Part shown: piece after piece, positions 53,592 to 62,864 of the stretch | Layout of the letters: each line of letters opens with the position of its first letter | How positions within the stretch are numbered: position 1 is the stretch's first letter | Program-made: the position numbers and the translations under genes | The notes under the pieces: model-generated | Databases searched by the model: none | The model's input: only the letters and a program-made list of their open reading frames with translations | What the model was told of the DNA's origin: nothing | NCBI GenBank assembly: GCA_023898385.1 | Contig: CP060220.1 | Span: 3,266,756-3,330,755 of the forward strand | Reading direction: 5' to 3' | Length of the DNA: 64,000 bases | Source of the DNA: Pseudobdellovibrionaceae bacterium | GTDB taxonomy: Bacteria > Bdellovibrionota > Bdellovibrionia > Bdellovibrionales > UBA1609

Positions 53592-55640
53592 AAAACCGAG
53601 TAGCCAGGGCGCGAAGCCCCAGCCCTCACCGAACCGGACGTGCACGTTGAATGCATCCGGCTCTTTCAACTTAAAACAAGTGTATTTGGACTTGTTTCTG
53701 GCGAACTAAATCTGGAATGACTCTAACAGGGCGAAATCCGATCTTCAAACTTCGCAATAGTGGCCATAGCCTGCGCCAAGCCACTGGACGTCGTTGCTGG
53801 CGGTACTTGCGTCTGAGGTATCGCACCAAAGCTTTGTGAACAGACCTGACCTCGCGGTAAAATACCCGATTGGCATTGCTGTACCTAAAGTAGTTGGCCC
53901 AGCCCAGCCATATCTCCTTTGCTAGCTTGCGAGCCTGCTCCAGAGTGTGGTGGGGCAAAAGCTTTTCCCTCAAGGCCTGATGCAGTTGCTTACGGGCTTT
54001 CTCCGAGGGCTGTCTGGCCACCCAAAAACGCTTGGGGTTGTCACGGAATGCTCTTAAGTGGAACTTAAACCCAAGGAAGGTAAATTTGGCGTCATGGTTT
54101 CGGCTGCGGTTTTTCATGTTCACCCTGGTGGTCTTTGATCCCTTAAGGGTGAGCTTTACTTCCCGCATCCAGTAGTTGAGCCACTTACTAGCAAGGTCCA
54201 GATCCCTCTTTGTTCTGGCCGCGATGACGAAGTCATCAGCGAAGCGAAAAAGATGTATATCCAGTCCTTGCGCTTTCACATCCTCGACTTTCTTATCCAA
54301 TCCATAGTGGAGGTAAATATTGGCCAGCAGGGGCGACAGGGGGCCACCTTGTGGTGTCCCTTCTGGTGTCGGCTGCCAGGGTTTATTGACCTCTTTAAAT
54401 CCTGTTTTGAGGATTTGGTGGATAAGATGGAGGATTCTTGGATCGACGATTTGCTCTTTGAGCATGCCAATGAGCTTTTTGTGTGAGACGCGGTCAAAGA
54501 AAGACTCAATGTCCGCATCTAGCACGTGGCGATACTTGAAGACCGTGTTTGCCACATCTGCGGCGCAGTCTACGGCTCGTCTATTCGGTCGGAACCCATA
54601 GGAGCAAGGCAGGAACTCTTGCTCATAGATAGGCTCTAGTAAAATGAGAAGAGCTGTCTGCACCACCCGGTCTTCGATGTTAGGTATTCCCAAGGGACGC
54701 TCTCTGCCATCCGCTTTAGGGATGTAGACTCTGCGGACCGGACCTGGTTGATAGGTCTTCATTTTAAGCTGTTTGGAAAGCTTCGTGGCGTAGGACCATT
54801 CCTTACCTTTAAGTTCTTCCACACCCAGACCATCGAGACCGGCAGAGCCGGAGTTATCGATCACCCTTTGTATGGCGTCACATAGTAAGAACGGGTCACA
54901 CAACCACCTGAAAAGATCCCAGTGTTTGCGCCCTTGTTTTGTTTGAGTTGCCAGTCGGTGTTGCACTCGAATGGTTTGCGGGTGAAGGGACTTGCGCTTC
55001 TTCGCCCGGGCGGTATTTGTGTTCATTTTCACTTTCCTCCTTACCTACGAGTGGAACAACGAACTTGCGTTGAACCTGACAACCCCTTCCCCTTATCCTC
55101 CTTGAAGTGTAGTGGGCTTTCCCCAGCTTCTGAGTACTATGGGTGTCTCTGACTCCTGCCCTGGCCTCTGTTGCCTTATGTGTTCGGCTTTTGAGTGGGG
55201 TGGCTTACCAACCCAGCCACCTCCTGCCAGTCAGGTCTCACCAGTTAACATCATCCTCATACATCCGATCCTACCTGCCCGCACTCTGTGCAAGGAGCCG
55301 TCCTTTAAGATGTGATCGCTTTAAGTTCCACGAAGTTAGTGGGGCCTGACGATCACCCAACCAGACACCCTAAAAGATGTAGCCTTCCACGCCACCATAC
55401 GCTTGGGCACAGACTCAACTTCCTATTAACTCACATTAAGAGTGTTCGTGTTCCTCGGGCCGATAGGTTTGGCTTTCTCAGAGTACCTCCTGATACTTTT
55501 CCATCGCAATTTCACCCCCGATGTCACCATCCAAAGGCGGCGATAAGCTTTACCCAGTGGCGTTGGGGCCTTCTGGGACGTTCCCATCCTACTCGTACCG
55601 TCCAGGAGGCTAGCCTCCTCGGTTCGCATCACTCTTGTTG
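53589..55640 (-). mobile_element. Group II intron (3' end clear, 5' end approximate)
   Basis: Read on the minus strand, domain V is visible at 53663-53631 (GAGCCGGATGCATTC ... GTCCGGTTC) and domain VI at ~53629-53596 (hairpin GGCTGGGGCTTCGCGCCCTGGCTAC with a candidate branch A), after the maturase gene. The 3' end is near 53589. The ~500-600 nt before the maturase start (55032) should hold domains I-III and look structured. A GTGCG at 55284 seems too close to the ORF, so I place the 5' end only roughly at 55450-55640. Confidence 0.7.
53671..55032 (-). CDS. ltrA: Group II intron reverse transcriptase/maturase
   Basis: 453 aa. RT fingers-palm motifs: 'YIPKADGRERPLGIP', 'SYGFRPNRRAVDCA', 'DADIESFFDRVSHKKL', 'GTPQGGPLSPLLANIYLH' and the active-site 'RFADDFVIAA' (FADD instead of the usual YADD). 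The maturase X domain follows ('EIWLGWANYFRYSNANRVF'). There is no C-terminal HNH endonuclease, so retrohoming would be endonuclease-independent. AAGGAGG lies before the ATG at 55032. It splices and mobilises its host intron. Confidence 0.93.
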   Translation of the reverse strand: MKMNTNTARAKKRKSLHPQTIRVQHRLATQTKQGRKHWDLFRWLCDPFLLCDAIQRVIDNSGSAGLDGLGVEELKGKEWSYATKLSKQLKMKTYQPGPVRRVYIPKADGRERPLGIPNIEDRVVQTALLILLEPIYEQEFLPCSYGFRPNRRAVDCAADVANTVFKYRHVLDADIESFFDRVSHKKLIGMLKEQIVDPRILHLIHQILKTGFKEVNKPWQPTPEGTPQGGPLSPLLANIYLHYGLDKKVEDVKAQGLDIHLFRFADDFVIAARTKRDLDLASKWLNYWMREVKLTLKGSKTTRVNMKNRSRNHDAKFTFLGFKFHLRAFRDNPKRFWVARQPSEKARKQLHQALREKLLPHHTLEQARKLAKEIWLGWANYFRYSNANRVFYREVRSVHKALVRYLRRKYRQQRRPVAWRRLWPLLRSLKIGFRPVRVIPDLVRQKQVQIHLF

Positions 55641-56139
<499 letters not shown>

Positions 56140-56499
56140 ATGAATGAGAAACAAAATAACAATGAGCAAGACAAAAAATCAAATAACCCAACTATAAGTG
56201 TTGGTATCGAGGCACGAGAAAAGTTCATGGAGAGCTTAAGAGAAATTAATTCTAAAGACTATGGAAATAAAATTTCTCCGAGAGAATATCTTGAGTTTTT
56301 GATGACGCTACAAACACCTGAGAGGGTGAAAGAGTTAAAACTCAGCTCCATTAAAGGTAAGGCAAAAAACGATCTTTATAAGAAAAGATTTTTTGAAAAA
56401 TATAAAAATAAGACGGAAGATGATTTCTATGACTTCATTTGGTCAGATAAGGCGGCGAAGTTTAAAAAAGAAAATAAAGATATTTTTGATGTATTTTGA
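56140..56499 (+). CDS. Small charged protein of unknown function
   Basis: 119 aa with a strong AAGGAG site before the ATG. Very Lys/Glu/Asn-rich, predicted mostly helical. The segment 'PTISVGIEAREKFMESLREI' has the look of a short ribbon-helix-helix or coiled-coil opening, and 'KISPREYLEFLMTLQTPERV' that of another helix. AT-rich composition unlike the giant lipoprotein genes suggests acquired DNA. Function unknown; small accessory or plasmid-type protein. Confidence 0.6.
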   Translation: MNEKQNNNEQDKKSNNPTISVGIEAREKFMESLREINSKDYGNKISPREYLEFLMTLQTPERVKELKLSSIKGKAKNDLYKKRFFEKYKNKTEDDFYDFIWSDKAAKFKKENKDIFDVF

Positions 56500-56650
56500 A
56501 GGCATTTTAATGTTTAAAAATCTTGTTGGGCTTTTTAATATGAAAAGGTCCAAGAGATGAGTTTTTGAAATTCGAGAATTAAAAAATACCTCCTTAGACT
56601 TCAGATTCAGTCGAAGACAAAGTTTAAATCAATTTGGCTTTAAAGGTGAT

Positions 56651-57325
56651 CTAGGCGATGAGCTTTTCTAAATTTTCTACCAGAGAAATCGAATCCCACA
56701 GTCTATAAACAGTGGCTTTTGAGCAGGACAAGACTTGTAAAGCTTCAGTGGGAGTTTTAACTCTACCAGAGAATTTAAGATAGATAAGATCGGCTCGGTA
56801 GTTTGCTCCGACGAGGGCTCGAATTTTTAACCAGGGGTTACTGTCAAGTATTCCCCTGAGAGTGTAGAACTTCTTTTCAGGCTGTTCAAAATATTTAGGA
56901 ACTTCGATTTTGAATTTAAGAAAGTTAGGGTCTAAACCCCACTTTTTTATAAAATAGGGTTGAGTGTGGATCTCAGGAATAGATGAAACTCGCAGACCTC
57001 TTTTTTTCAATTTTGTTATCAACAAATTGAACCTTCTATCCCCAAGATCTACCATCTTATCCGCAATAACCATCAATATAATTCTCTCGTCATCGGATAT
57101 ATCTTCTGCAAAGGATAGTAGCCTTTCAACATGGATCAATGAATGGATACGGTGAGTGAGGGTTGATAGTAACATTGTGAATAGTTTATGATCTGTCCAA
57201 AATAACTTTAGAGAATTAATTATGACTTTTTCTGGGTCGGGGACTTCCTGAGGTGGATTGGAGTAAAAACCACAGCCTAGTGAAGCTAGATCTTGAATGA
57301 TAGTTACTTGAGAGCCGCTATTCAA
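56651..57325 (-). CDS. HTH partner protein of a nucleotidyltransferase (second TA-like pair)
   Basis: 224 aa. TTG start with AGGAG inside the end of the upstream gene. The C-terminal ~40 residues form a helix-turn-helix ('TPTEALQVLSCSKATVYRLW'), with the DNA-binding end at the C-terminus, in contrast to the protein at 33.5 kb. The centre is helical with no catalytic motif. It begins 3 nt after the nucleotidyltransferase stop, so the two are translated together. Role as antitoxin/repressor is inferred from this pairing. Confidence 0.68.
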   Translation of the reverse strand: MNSGSQVTIIQDLASLGCGFYSNPPQEVPDPEKVIINSLKLFWTDHKLFTMLLSTLTHRIHSLIHVERLLSFAEDISDDERIILMVIADKMVDLGDRRFNLLITKLKKRGLRVSSIPEIHTQPYFIKKWGLDPNFLKFKIEVPKYFEQPEKKFYTLRGILDSNPWLKIRALVGANYRADLIYLKFSGRVKTPTEALQVLSCSKATVYRLWDSISLVENLEKLIA

Positions 57326-57328
57326 AAT

Positions 57329-57868
57329 CTAATCTCCTGTTTTTAACCTTTTTGTTACTTCGGCTAATATGTACTCAACATGTTTAAACCAATCTGGATC
57401 TTGTTCGCTTTTTAAAATCCATTTTTTAGCTTCGTTTAATTCTTTCTTACTGGGTTCAATGGCCACAAGGTCGTTAATGTCTTGTTCCCCCCTCTGACAA
57501 GCAGCATAGAACTTTGTAGCAATTAAATCTCTGCGGTCTAAAAACTTTACGACTAAGTTTGTACCTTTGTAGTGGACCTTTACTCTATCCTTCCAGCCTT
57601 GGGGAAAGTTTCTTGAAAATATATGTCCAGCACTATTGAGCCAAGTCATATCGAGATTGAACATTTCTCCCACATCGGCTGCGATAAGTTGTAAACCCAT
57701 ATCCATGGCAGGGTCTACCATATCTATGTCAACGGTGGCGCGGTCAATAATGTCATTAGCGATGAGAGGACCACTGCCAAAGACAGTGATTTCTCTTTTT
57801 TCATTTTTTTGCCCTAAAGCTTCGTCTAGGGCCTTGAATAAGGTTGTAATATTGGATTTGTTAATCAT
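57329..57868 (-). CDS. Nucleotidyltransferase (DUF6036-like), second candidate toxin
   Basis: 179 aa. The nucleotidyltransferase core is 'ITVFGSGPLIANDIIDRATV' followed by D-I-D-M, matching hGS...D-x-D. A helical C-terminal half has 'DLIATKFYAACQRGEQDIND', the conserved K/D pattern of DUF6036 proteins. Likely AMP/NMP transfer to an RNA or protein target. It precedes its HTH partner, whereas at 34 kb the HTH gene comes first, so the two pairs are not recent duplicates. Confidence 0.72.
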   Translation of the reverse strand: MINKSNITTLFKALDEALGQKNEKREITVFGSGPLIANDIIDRATVDIDMVDPAMDMGLQLIAADVGEMFNLDMTWLNSAGHIFSRNFPQGWKDRVKVHYKGTNLVVKFLDRRDLIATKFYAACQRGEQDINDLVAIEPSKKELNEAKKWILKSEQDPDWFKHVEYILAEVTKRLKTGD

Positions 57869-58096
57869 ATCTTACTTTCTCATATATGGTCTCGATAATC
57901 AAGACATATCTTAACTAATTGATAGCACTAAGTTATTTTACATAAATTTAAGTATTTTAACTTTTTGATTCAGCAAGAGTAAATAGCCTCTTCGTTTTAA
58001 TACCACTGGGGCGGTTGGCCCCTAAAACAGTGAGACTTGCATCTTGAGTCATGGTGCGCCATAACCCCGGCCAGAGGCCGAATAAGGAGCACTAAG

Positions 58097-58360
58097 ATGA
58101 AGAAGAGATACACCGAAGAGCAGACGATCGCCGCTGTTAAAAAGCTTGAGGCTGGCATGACTGCCAAAGACTTGAGTCGTGAGATGGGTGTCAGCCAACA
58201 GACCCTTTACCATTGGAAGAAAAAGTTCAGTGGCATGGATGTCTCCGAAGCCCGGCGCTTGAAGGAGCTTGAAGCGGAGAACGCAAAGCTTAAGCGCATC
58301 GTGGCCGACCAGGCACTCGACATTGTCATGCTAAAGGACGTGAACTCAAAAAAGTGGTGA
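58097..58360 (+). CDS. IS3-family transposase OrfA
   Basis: 87 aa. AAGGAG precedes the ATG at 58097; an upstream in-frame start at 58037 is less likely. HTH_Tnp_1 domain 'KRYTEEQTIAAVKKLEAGMT' and 'LSREMGVSQQTLYHWKKKF', then a leucine-zipper-like helix 'LKELEAENAKLKRIVADQAL'. It binds the IS ends and regulates transposition. The sequence A-AAA-AAG at 58348-58354, in the zero frame, is the classical -1 slippage site that would fuse it to OrfB. Confidence 0.9.
   Translation: MKKRYTEEQTIAAVKKLEAGMTAKDLSREMGVSQQTLYHWKKKFSGMDVSEARRLKELEAENAKLKRIVADQALDIVMLKDVNSKKW
58348..58354 (+). promoter_or_regulatory. Programmed -1 frameshift heptamer
   Basis: A_AAA_AAG in the OrfA reading frame, two codons before the OrfA stop (TGG TGA), the canonical slippery sequence of IS3-family elements. 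Confidence 0.8.
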
Positions 58361-59181
58361 GGCCCAGGGAACGACGGGCCGAGGCCAAGTACCTAGTCAA
58401 TAGGTACAAGACGCCTGTGACCCGCATATGTCGTCTTCTGGGCCTGTCCGCATCGACATACAACTACGAAGAGCAACCTAAAAATGATGAACCGATTCGC
58501 GAGAAGTTCGAAGAGCTTGTCGAAAAACATCGAAGGTTCGGTCATCCACGGCTTTTTGTGATGATTAAACGAGATATGCCTGAGGTAAATCACAAGCGCA
58601 CACGAAGGATCTACAGAGAGATGAGACTACAAATTGGCCGAAGAAAACGAAAAAAACTTGGTGGTCACCCAAGGCTTCCTGCAACTCAAGCAACGGCCCC
58701 TAATGAGATCTGGGCCATTGATTTTATGTTTGACTACATCGAGTCGGGCCGAAGGCTCAAAGTCCTTACAGCCGTAGATGAGTTCGCCAAGGAGTCGCCA
58801 GGGATACTTGTAGATCATTCTATTCGTGGTGTCGATGTCACAGCCTTTTTGGATCATCTTGCTTGTGGCAGCTACCCCAAAGTTATTCGCGTGGATCAAG
58901 GCACTGAGTTTACATCAAGAGCTATGCTCGATTGGGCGTACAAGCACAACATCAAGTTGGAGTTCACGAGAGTTCGAAAACCCAACCAGATTATCGAGTC
59001 ATTCAATTCACGAGTCCGAGATGAGTGCCTTAACGAGCACGCATTTTTTAGTTTGGAGGATGCCAGAACAAAGATCGATGACTGGCATTGGCAGTATAAC
59101 AATATAAACCCGCATTCAGCATTGGGGATGAAATCTCCGGTGGAGTTTGCAAAAGAGCAGAGAAATATGTTAGCTAGTTAA
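58354..59181 (+). CDS. IS3-family transposase OrfB (DDE integrase core)
   Basis: 275 aa reached by -1 frameshift at 58348-58354 (frame restarts exactly at 58354). N-terminal HTH_21 ('EEKHRRFGHPR'-type region 'VEKHRRFGHPRLFVMIKRD') and rve integrase core with catalytic D in 'WAIDFMFD', D in 'VIRVDQGTEF' and E in 'NQIIESFNSRVRDECLNEH'; all three acidic residues are intact. The C-terminus 'YNNINPHSALGMKSPVEFA' is typical. It should be a functional transposase as OrfAB. Confidence 0.93.
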   Translation: MVRPRERRAEAKYLVNRYKTPVTRICRLLGLSASTYNYEEQPKNDEPIREKFEELVEKHRRFGHPRLFVMIKRDMPEVNHKRTRRIYREMRLQIGRRKRKKLGGHPRLPATQATAPNEIWAIDFMFDYIESGRRLKVLTAVDEFAKESPGILVDHSIRGVDVTAFLDHLACGSYPKVIRVDQGTEFTSRAMLDWAYKHNIKLEFTRVRKPNQIIESFNSRVRDECLNEHAFFSLEDARTKIDDWHWQYNNINPHSALGMKSPVEFAKEQRNMLAS

Positions 59182-59424
59182 CGCCACCTGACTCAGGATT
59201 TGTGACTCACAGAATCTTGGGCTAACCGCCGAGCGTGTTAAAAAGCTCGAAAAGGCTGTTTTTAAGAAGAAGGCTATGTGATGCTGATTCGTGAAGCCAC
59301 TCGAGAGGGCGCAGCAGAAGAGGTCCTCCGCGGCATGTGAAAAAGCTCTAGGTGGCTTAAACGAATTCTTTTTCTGGTGCAGGGATTGAGGGGGGCTCGG
59401 GACAATTTGAGAATAAGCTCAATC

Positions 59425-61149
59425 TCATTGAACGTAGCCCCAAAAATCGCCTGGCACCGTGGGTTTCAATAGTTCCAGGACTTTTCCATACTCCTGTTCT
59501 GATAGAATTTTCTTTTCTAAGTGATATTTTAAAACAGTCTTGAAACTAAGGGTTATATCGGTCCATTCGCCTGACCCTGGAGTCGAACCTGCATATCTTT
59601 GCATTGCGGGGTAGCGCAGACGAGTAAATCGTTCCAGTTGTCCATTTTCCTTGAGAAAGCGCAGAGCATTCACACCAAATCTTGTTAAAAAGTAAAAAAT
59701 GAAACTGCCTTTGACATCATGTTTTTTAAAGCAGTCACCAAAATCAAAACAGCTGCGACGGAAAGTGATAGTTTCAAAGCCTCCGTACAGGTGATACTTG
59801 CCGAAATCTACTAGTTCATGCGGAGCACTTTCTACCAATGCGTTTTGACGAACGGCCCATTCAAGAGCTTCTCTAGATTTATTCATCACTGCGAGTCTGT
59901 AAACCTGTTCCGGAGAGAATTGGATTCCCCACTCCCTTTGTATACGGAGTAAATAGTCATCCAGGTTACTTTTAGTGAAACCTACAGCGATGATGGCATC
60001 TTTGTACGTAGCCGGTATTTCCGGGTCGTAATCAAATCCTCTTGAGACCAACAACTGGGCGATATCTTCTCTGCCCAATGCCAAGGCAAAAGATACGTAT
60101 TCTTTAACTTCTAAGAAAGGTGATGAACGCTGATATTGGGATATGGGGTAGTCTGCCAGAGCGTAGGGAGCCAGAACATTCACTGTTTCAGAGTTGCCCT
60201 GTATGATGGCGAACAGAAAAGGTGTCAACAAAGCCGAGGGTCGTTTTTCGTGATGAAGGAAGAGTTTATACTTCTTGGATGTCTCTAAAAAGTTTTGCAA
60301 GTCGTTGTTGCGACACCAGCTCTCCACATTCCTCACACAAGGAACGGTCAGTAGATTAATGTAACCCTTGGATAAGGCTCCGACTTTCTTGATCTCATCT
60401 AGATTCCCTGCATTTATCGCATTTGTTAAAGCATTTGCAGTTACGTGAGCAGAAGGGGCGTTATTTGAATAAGAAGTGGTGATCAGATGCTGTGAGAAGC
60501 GATCAAGTGTGATCTGAATATCGATTCTCGGCATTTTCTCCCACTGATCTGAATGAATCAGCCGGTTGATGTTTCTGATCTCAAGGCTATTTTGGGCAAA
60601 ATCACGTAGCCACTCGTGTACCACTAAAAAAGAATATTGAAGGGGTTTAGTTCTCAACTCGTCAAGAATCTTTTTGTCGGAGTAGTAAGTAAGGAAATCA
60701 TCTGATTCTACCCTTATGACCGCCTGAATGGCTTTGGTTGAGTTACCTTGATATCGGCAATTGTGAGGAATCTGTCTTATTAGGTTTTCATCTTTTATAT
60801 CAACTAGGTCTTCACTGGAACTCAGCCAAATGCGATTCATACTATAATCAGTGTGATTATCGAGAGTCGCGATAAAATCATCAAAACCGGCCAGAGTTTG
60901 CCTCGAATAAAAGATTTTAATAAAGGACCTTATCCGCTGTGCCGATTCTTCCCAGCTCGTGACTTCAACAATATCACTATTGCTGTTGTATTCACTATAA
61001 GTGGCGAGATAGTCCAAGGACAGATATCCACTAAAACTATTGCTGGACGAGGGGGTGCAATAGGCAATATCACCTCCATTACCCATATCAGTATCACCTG
61101 CGTAAGCATTAACCGCTAGAAACATAGTAAGCAGGAACATCTTCTTCAT
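59425..61149 (-). CDS. Large secreted protein of unknown function (ankyrin-like helical repeats)
   Basis: 574 aa from the ATG at 61149 with AGGAGG directly upstream. Signal peptide MKKMFLLTMFLAVNAYA, mature start GDTDMGNGGDIAYC. The N-terminal ~200 residues include 'VVHEWLRDFAQN', a motif seen in Bdellovibrio-type exported proteins. The C-terminal half has ankyrin-like helical pairs ('ALGREDIAQLLVSRGFDYDP', 'AVMNKSREALEWAVRQNALV'). Its start lies inside the 3' end of the TIGR02147 regulator gene (41-nt overlap), so the two are cotranscribed. Possibly a secreted effector or a periplasmic scaffold; no catalytic motif seen. Confidence 0.78.
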   Translation of the reverse strand: MKKMFLLTMFLAVNAYAGDTDMGNGGDIAYCTPSSSNSFSGYLSLDYLATYSEYNSNSDIVEVTSWEESAQRIRSFIKIFYSRQTLAGFDDFIATLDNHTDYSMNRIWLSSSEDLVDIKDENLIRQIPHNCRYQGNSTKAIQAVIRVESDDFLTYYSDKKILDELRTKPLQYSFLVVHEWLRDFAQNSLEIRNINRLIHSDQWEKMPRIDIQITLDRFSQHLITTSYSNNAPSAHVTANALTNAINAGNLDEIKKVGALSKGYINLLTVPCVRNVESWCRNNDLQNFLETSKKYKLFLHHEKRPSALLTPFLFAIIQGNSETVNVLAPYALADYPISQYQRSSPFLEVKEYVSFALALGREDIAQLLVSRGFDYDPEIPATYKDAIIAVGFTKSNLDDYLLRIQREWGIQFSPEQVYRLAVMNKSREALEWAVRQNALVESAPHELVDFGKYHLYGGFETITFRRSCFDFGDCFKKHDVKGSFIFYFLTRFGVNALRFLKENGQLERFTRLRYPAMQRYAGSTPGSGEWTDITLSFKTVLKYHLEKKILSEQEYGKVLELLKPTVPGDFWGYVQ

Positions 61150-61951
61150 TTTTTCCTCCTGAGAGTAGATCAAAAAATTGAATATTTAATTGGTAAAGTG
61201 AGTCTTTCTTTTTTCTGTTGTTGGCGAGTTTGGATATCTTATTAAGGACCTCATCGATGAGGCTTCTTACTTCCCCTAAATCATCGCTACTGATCGACAT
61301 GGTCTTGCCTTTAAAATACTTGCGATCAACACTTTGTTCTACCAGTGCTTGTTGGGCTTTTTCTAGCATTTGCTGATGAAACTGACGCAGGCTCTTGTTG
61401 GGAATACCCGATGGTGTTTGCAGATGTGCTCTGGACTTGACCAGTCGCCCATCTCTGCGCTTGAGCAAACCCAGGCGCTCCAATCGTTCCATGGCAAGCT
61501 TAGCCTGTATCGCAGAAATTCCCAGCGCTTTGACTACAATAGATGAGCTTAGTGGTTCATCGACAATGTAAGTCAGTTCTAGAATAGCAATATGATACCA
61601 GTCTGAGATATACTTTATAACTTCCAGTTCCAGTTCAAATTTTTCATCGATAGCATTGTTCTCTTTTAATTGTTCGCTTAACCGCTGTTTGAGATCGTCA
61701 TTGTTCGCTTGATTGATCTCAACTAAAGAAACAAACAGGCTCTTTTGGGGCTCATTCTTGAACAGTATCTCTGCAATCCGTTTGGCATTCATAACTGAAA
61801 GATTCTTGGTTCCCGCCAATACTCTGGACAGTTGGGAAGGAGAGACCTCAAGCAGTTTTGCAAACGACCTTAAAGAGTAGGATTTGTTTTTGGTGCACCT
61901 TTTTTCCAGCTCTTGTCTTAGTATTGATCTGTATCTCTCATTGATTTCCAT
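61109..61951 (-). CDS. TIGR02147-family (DUF4423) regulator
   Basis: About 280 aa from the ATG at 61951; a GTG at 61972 is the alternative. N-terminal Xre-like HTH ('LRSFAKLLEVSPSQLSRVLA'), middle 'DWYHIAILELTYI' and a winged-helix 'ISAIQAKLAMERLERLGLLK', C-terminal 'QFHQQMLEKAQQALVEQ...RKYFKGKTMSISSDDL' typical of TIGR02147 proteins, which are strongly expanded in Bdellovibrio and Fibrobacter. It presumably controls the overlapping secreted-protein gene downstream and itself. Confidence 0.88.
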   Translation of the reverse strand: MEINERYRSILRQELEKRCTKNKSYSLRSFAKLLEVSPSQLSRVLAGTKNLSVMNAKRIAEILFKNEPQKSLFVSLVEINQANNDDLKQRLSEQLKENNAIDEKFELELEVIKYISDWYHIAILELTYIVDEPLSSSIVVKALGISAIQAKLAMERLERLGLLKRRDGRLVKSRAHLQTPSGIPNKSLRQFHQQMLEKAQQALVEQSVDRKYFKGKTMSISSDDLGEVRSLIDEVLNKISKLANNRKKKDSLYQLNIQFFDLLSGGKNEEDVPAYYVSSG

Positions 61952-62083
61952 GGAGAGAGATATACTGCGCACTTAACAAGATGTAAAGCTTAGGAAACAA
62001 AAGTGTTGCCCTTGGGCAACGTAGTGTGCTAGACCCCCTTTGGGACCGGTTGCATTGAACGCATTTAGTCCCAGAAGTCGGGG

Positions 62084-62130
62084 TTTAGCCTTTAAGTTTG
62101 GTGTTTTTCCTGTTTTTTGAAGTGGCCTGT
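62084..62130 (+). repeat. 47-bp direct repeat, copy 1
   Basis: TTTAGCCTTTAAGTTTGG... to ...AAGTGGCCTGT, identical to 62395-62441. The two copies flank the IS91-like remnant, so they may be duplicated element ends or a recombination scar. Confidence 0.8.
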
Positions 62131-62141
62131 GTCCTTAAGCT

Positions 62142-62300
62142 TGTGGTACCAAAGCCGGAAAAAACAAAGAAACAGCCGAAGCAGAACCACTTGCCCCAGC
62201 ACAGCAATCTTCACAAATGACTTGGGCTCAGAGGCTCAAGCGGGTGTTTAACATCGACATCACAACCTGCCCTGAGTGTGCAGGCGAGTATAACTCGAAT
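62142..62300 (+). pseudogene. IS91-like transposase remnant
   Basis: Two frames give 'VVPKPEKTKK' and then 'SSQMTWAQRLKRVFNIDITT' plus CPECAGEY, matching the 'VVPKVEKNKE' and 'SSRMTWAQRLKRVFNIDMET' region of the transposase at 45190-45960, with a frameshift between them. It is followed immediately by the inverted element end (62286-62373). Clearly decayed. Confidence 0.8.
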
Positions 62301-62373
62301 AATGCACCTATTTTGTGAAGCCGCCATGTAGTCGCCATCAAAAGGCAGTCATTTTTGACGCAGATTTTTACCT
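62286..62373 (-). repeat. IS91-like right-end sequence, copy 2 (inverted)
   Basis: Inverted match to 46078-46163: GAGTATAACTCGAATAATGC..., then GTAGTCGCC and GACGCAGATTTTTACC. It abuts the transposase remnant in a rearranged order. Confidence 0.6.
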
Positions 62374-62394
62374 TTTATGGCTCGTATTTTTCGT

Positions 62395-62441
62395 TTTAGC
62401 CTTTAAGTTTGGTGTTTTTCCTGTTTTTTGAAGTGGCCTGT
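62395..62441 (+). repeat. 47-bp direct repeat, copy 2
   Basis: Identical to 62084-62130; see that entry for the arrangement around the IS91-like remnant. Confidence 0.8.
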
Positions 62442-62579
62442 AGCCTCTGAAACTGATAATGAATCTACTTGCTGTCAAAAAAGTAAAAAAACAACCCAGG
62501 CTCGGCCACCGAGCCATTGGAGTAGGTCTGCTTTGAGTATCGACTATCTTGATAACCCGACCTCTGATACTTAGTCTAG

Positions 62580-62837
62580 CGGGAGACCCTGAAATAATGC
62601 GGTGTTGATTGAAGAAAGGAGCCAACCAAAAGTCTCCAACACGAGAGTCGGCAAGCCTCGGGGCCAGCGGTAAATTTCAAGGATTTTGAGACGTATACTA
62701 ACGAGCAGTCGGGTTTAAACACGAAGGCCAGAAGTCCCGGCGGGAACGCTCCCATTTGCAGAGCTGAGAGCTGCGGCCATAAATCTAGAGCAAAAGAGGT
62801 AAGTCCCGCATAAGATAAGTCGGGCGGATGTAGCTCT
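62580..62837 (-). mobile_element. MITE-like element, diverged internal copy E
   Basis: About 260 bp aligning to the interior of copy A: GGGAGACC, ACACGAGAGTCGGC, TGAGACGTATACTAACGAGC, GCAGAGCTGAGAGCTGC, AAGTCCCGCAT and GATAAGTCGGGCGG in the same order. Both terminal repeats are missing. The CATGC...GCATG hairpin of the other copies is precisely absent while flanking stems are kept, as expected for an optional stem of a folded RNA. Confidence 0.65.
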
Positions 62838-62864
62838 AGATCTCTTTTTTGAGTATCTTTCTTA

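Larger units (their letters stand above)
58010..59230 (+). mobile_element. IS3-family insertion sequence (IS407-like), apparently complete
   Basis: Imperfect terminal inverted repeats GGCGGTTGGCCC.. (58010) and ..GGGCTAACCGCC (59230) enclose orfA and orfB with a canonical frameshift signal. Length ~1.22 kb is right for the group. Exact ends and target duplication are not certain. Confidence 0.75.

Noticed and set aside
55280..55284. GTGCG (minus strand) as the group II intron 5' end
   Set aside because: It would leave only ~250 nt for domains I-III before the maturase start, too short for this type of intron; the true 5' end is probably several hundred bases further upstream.
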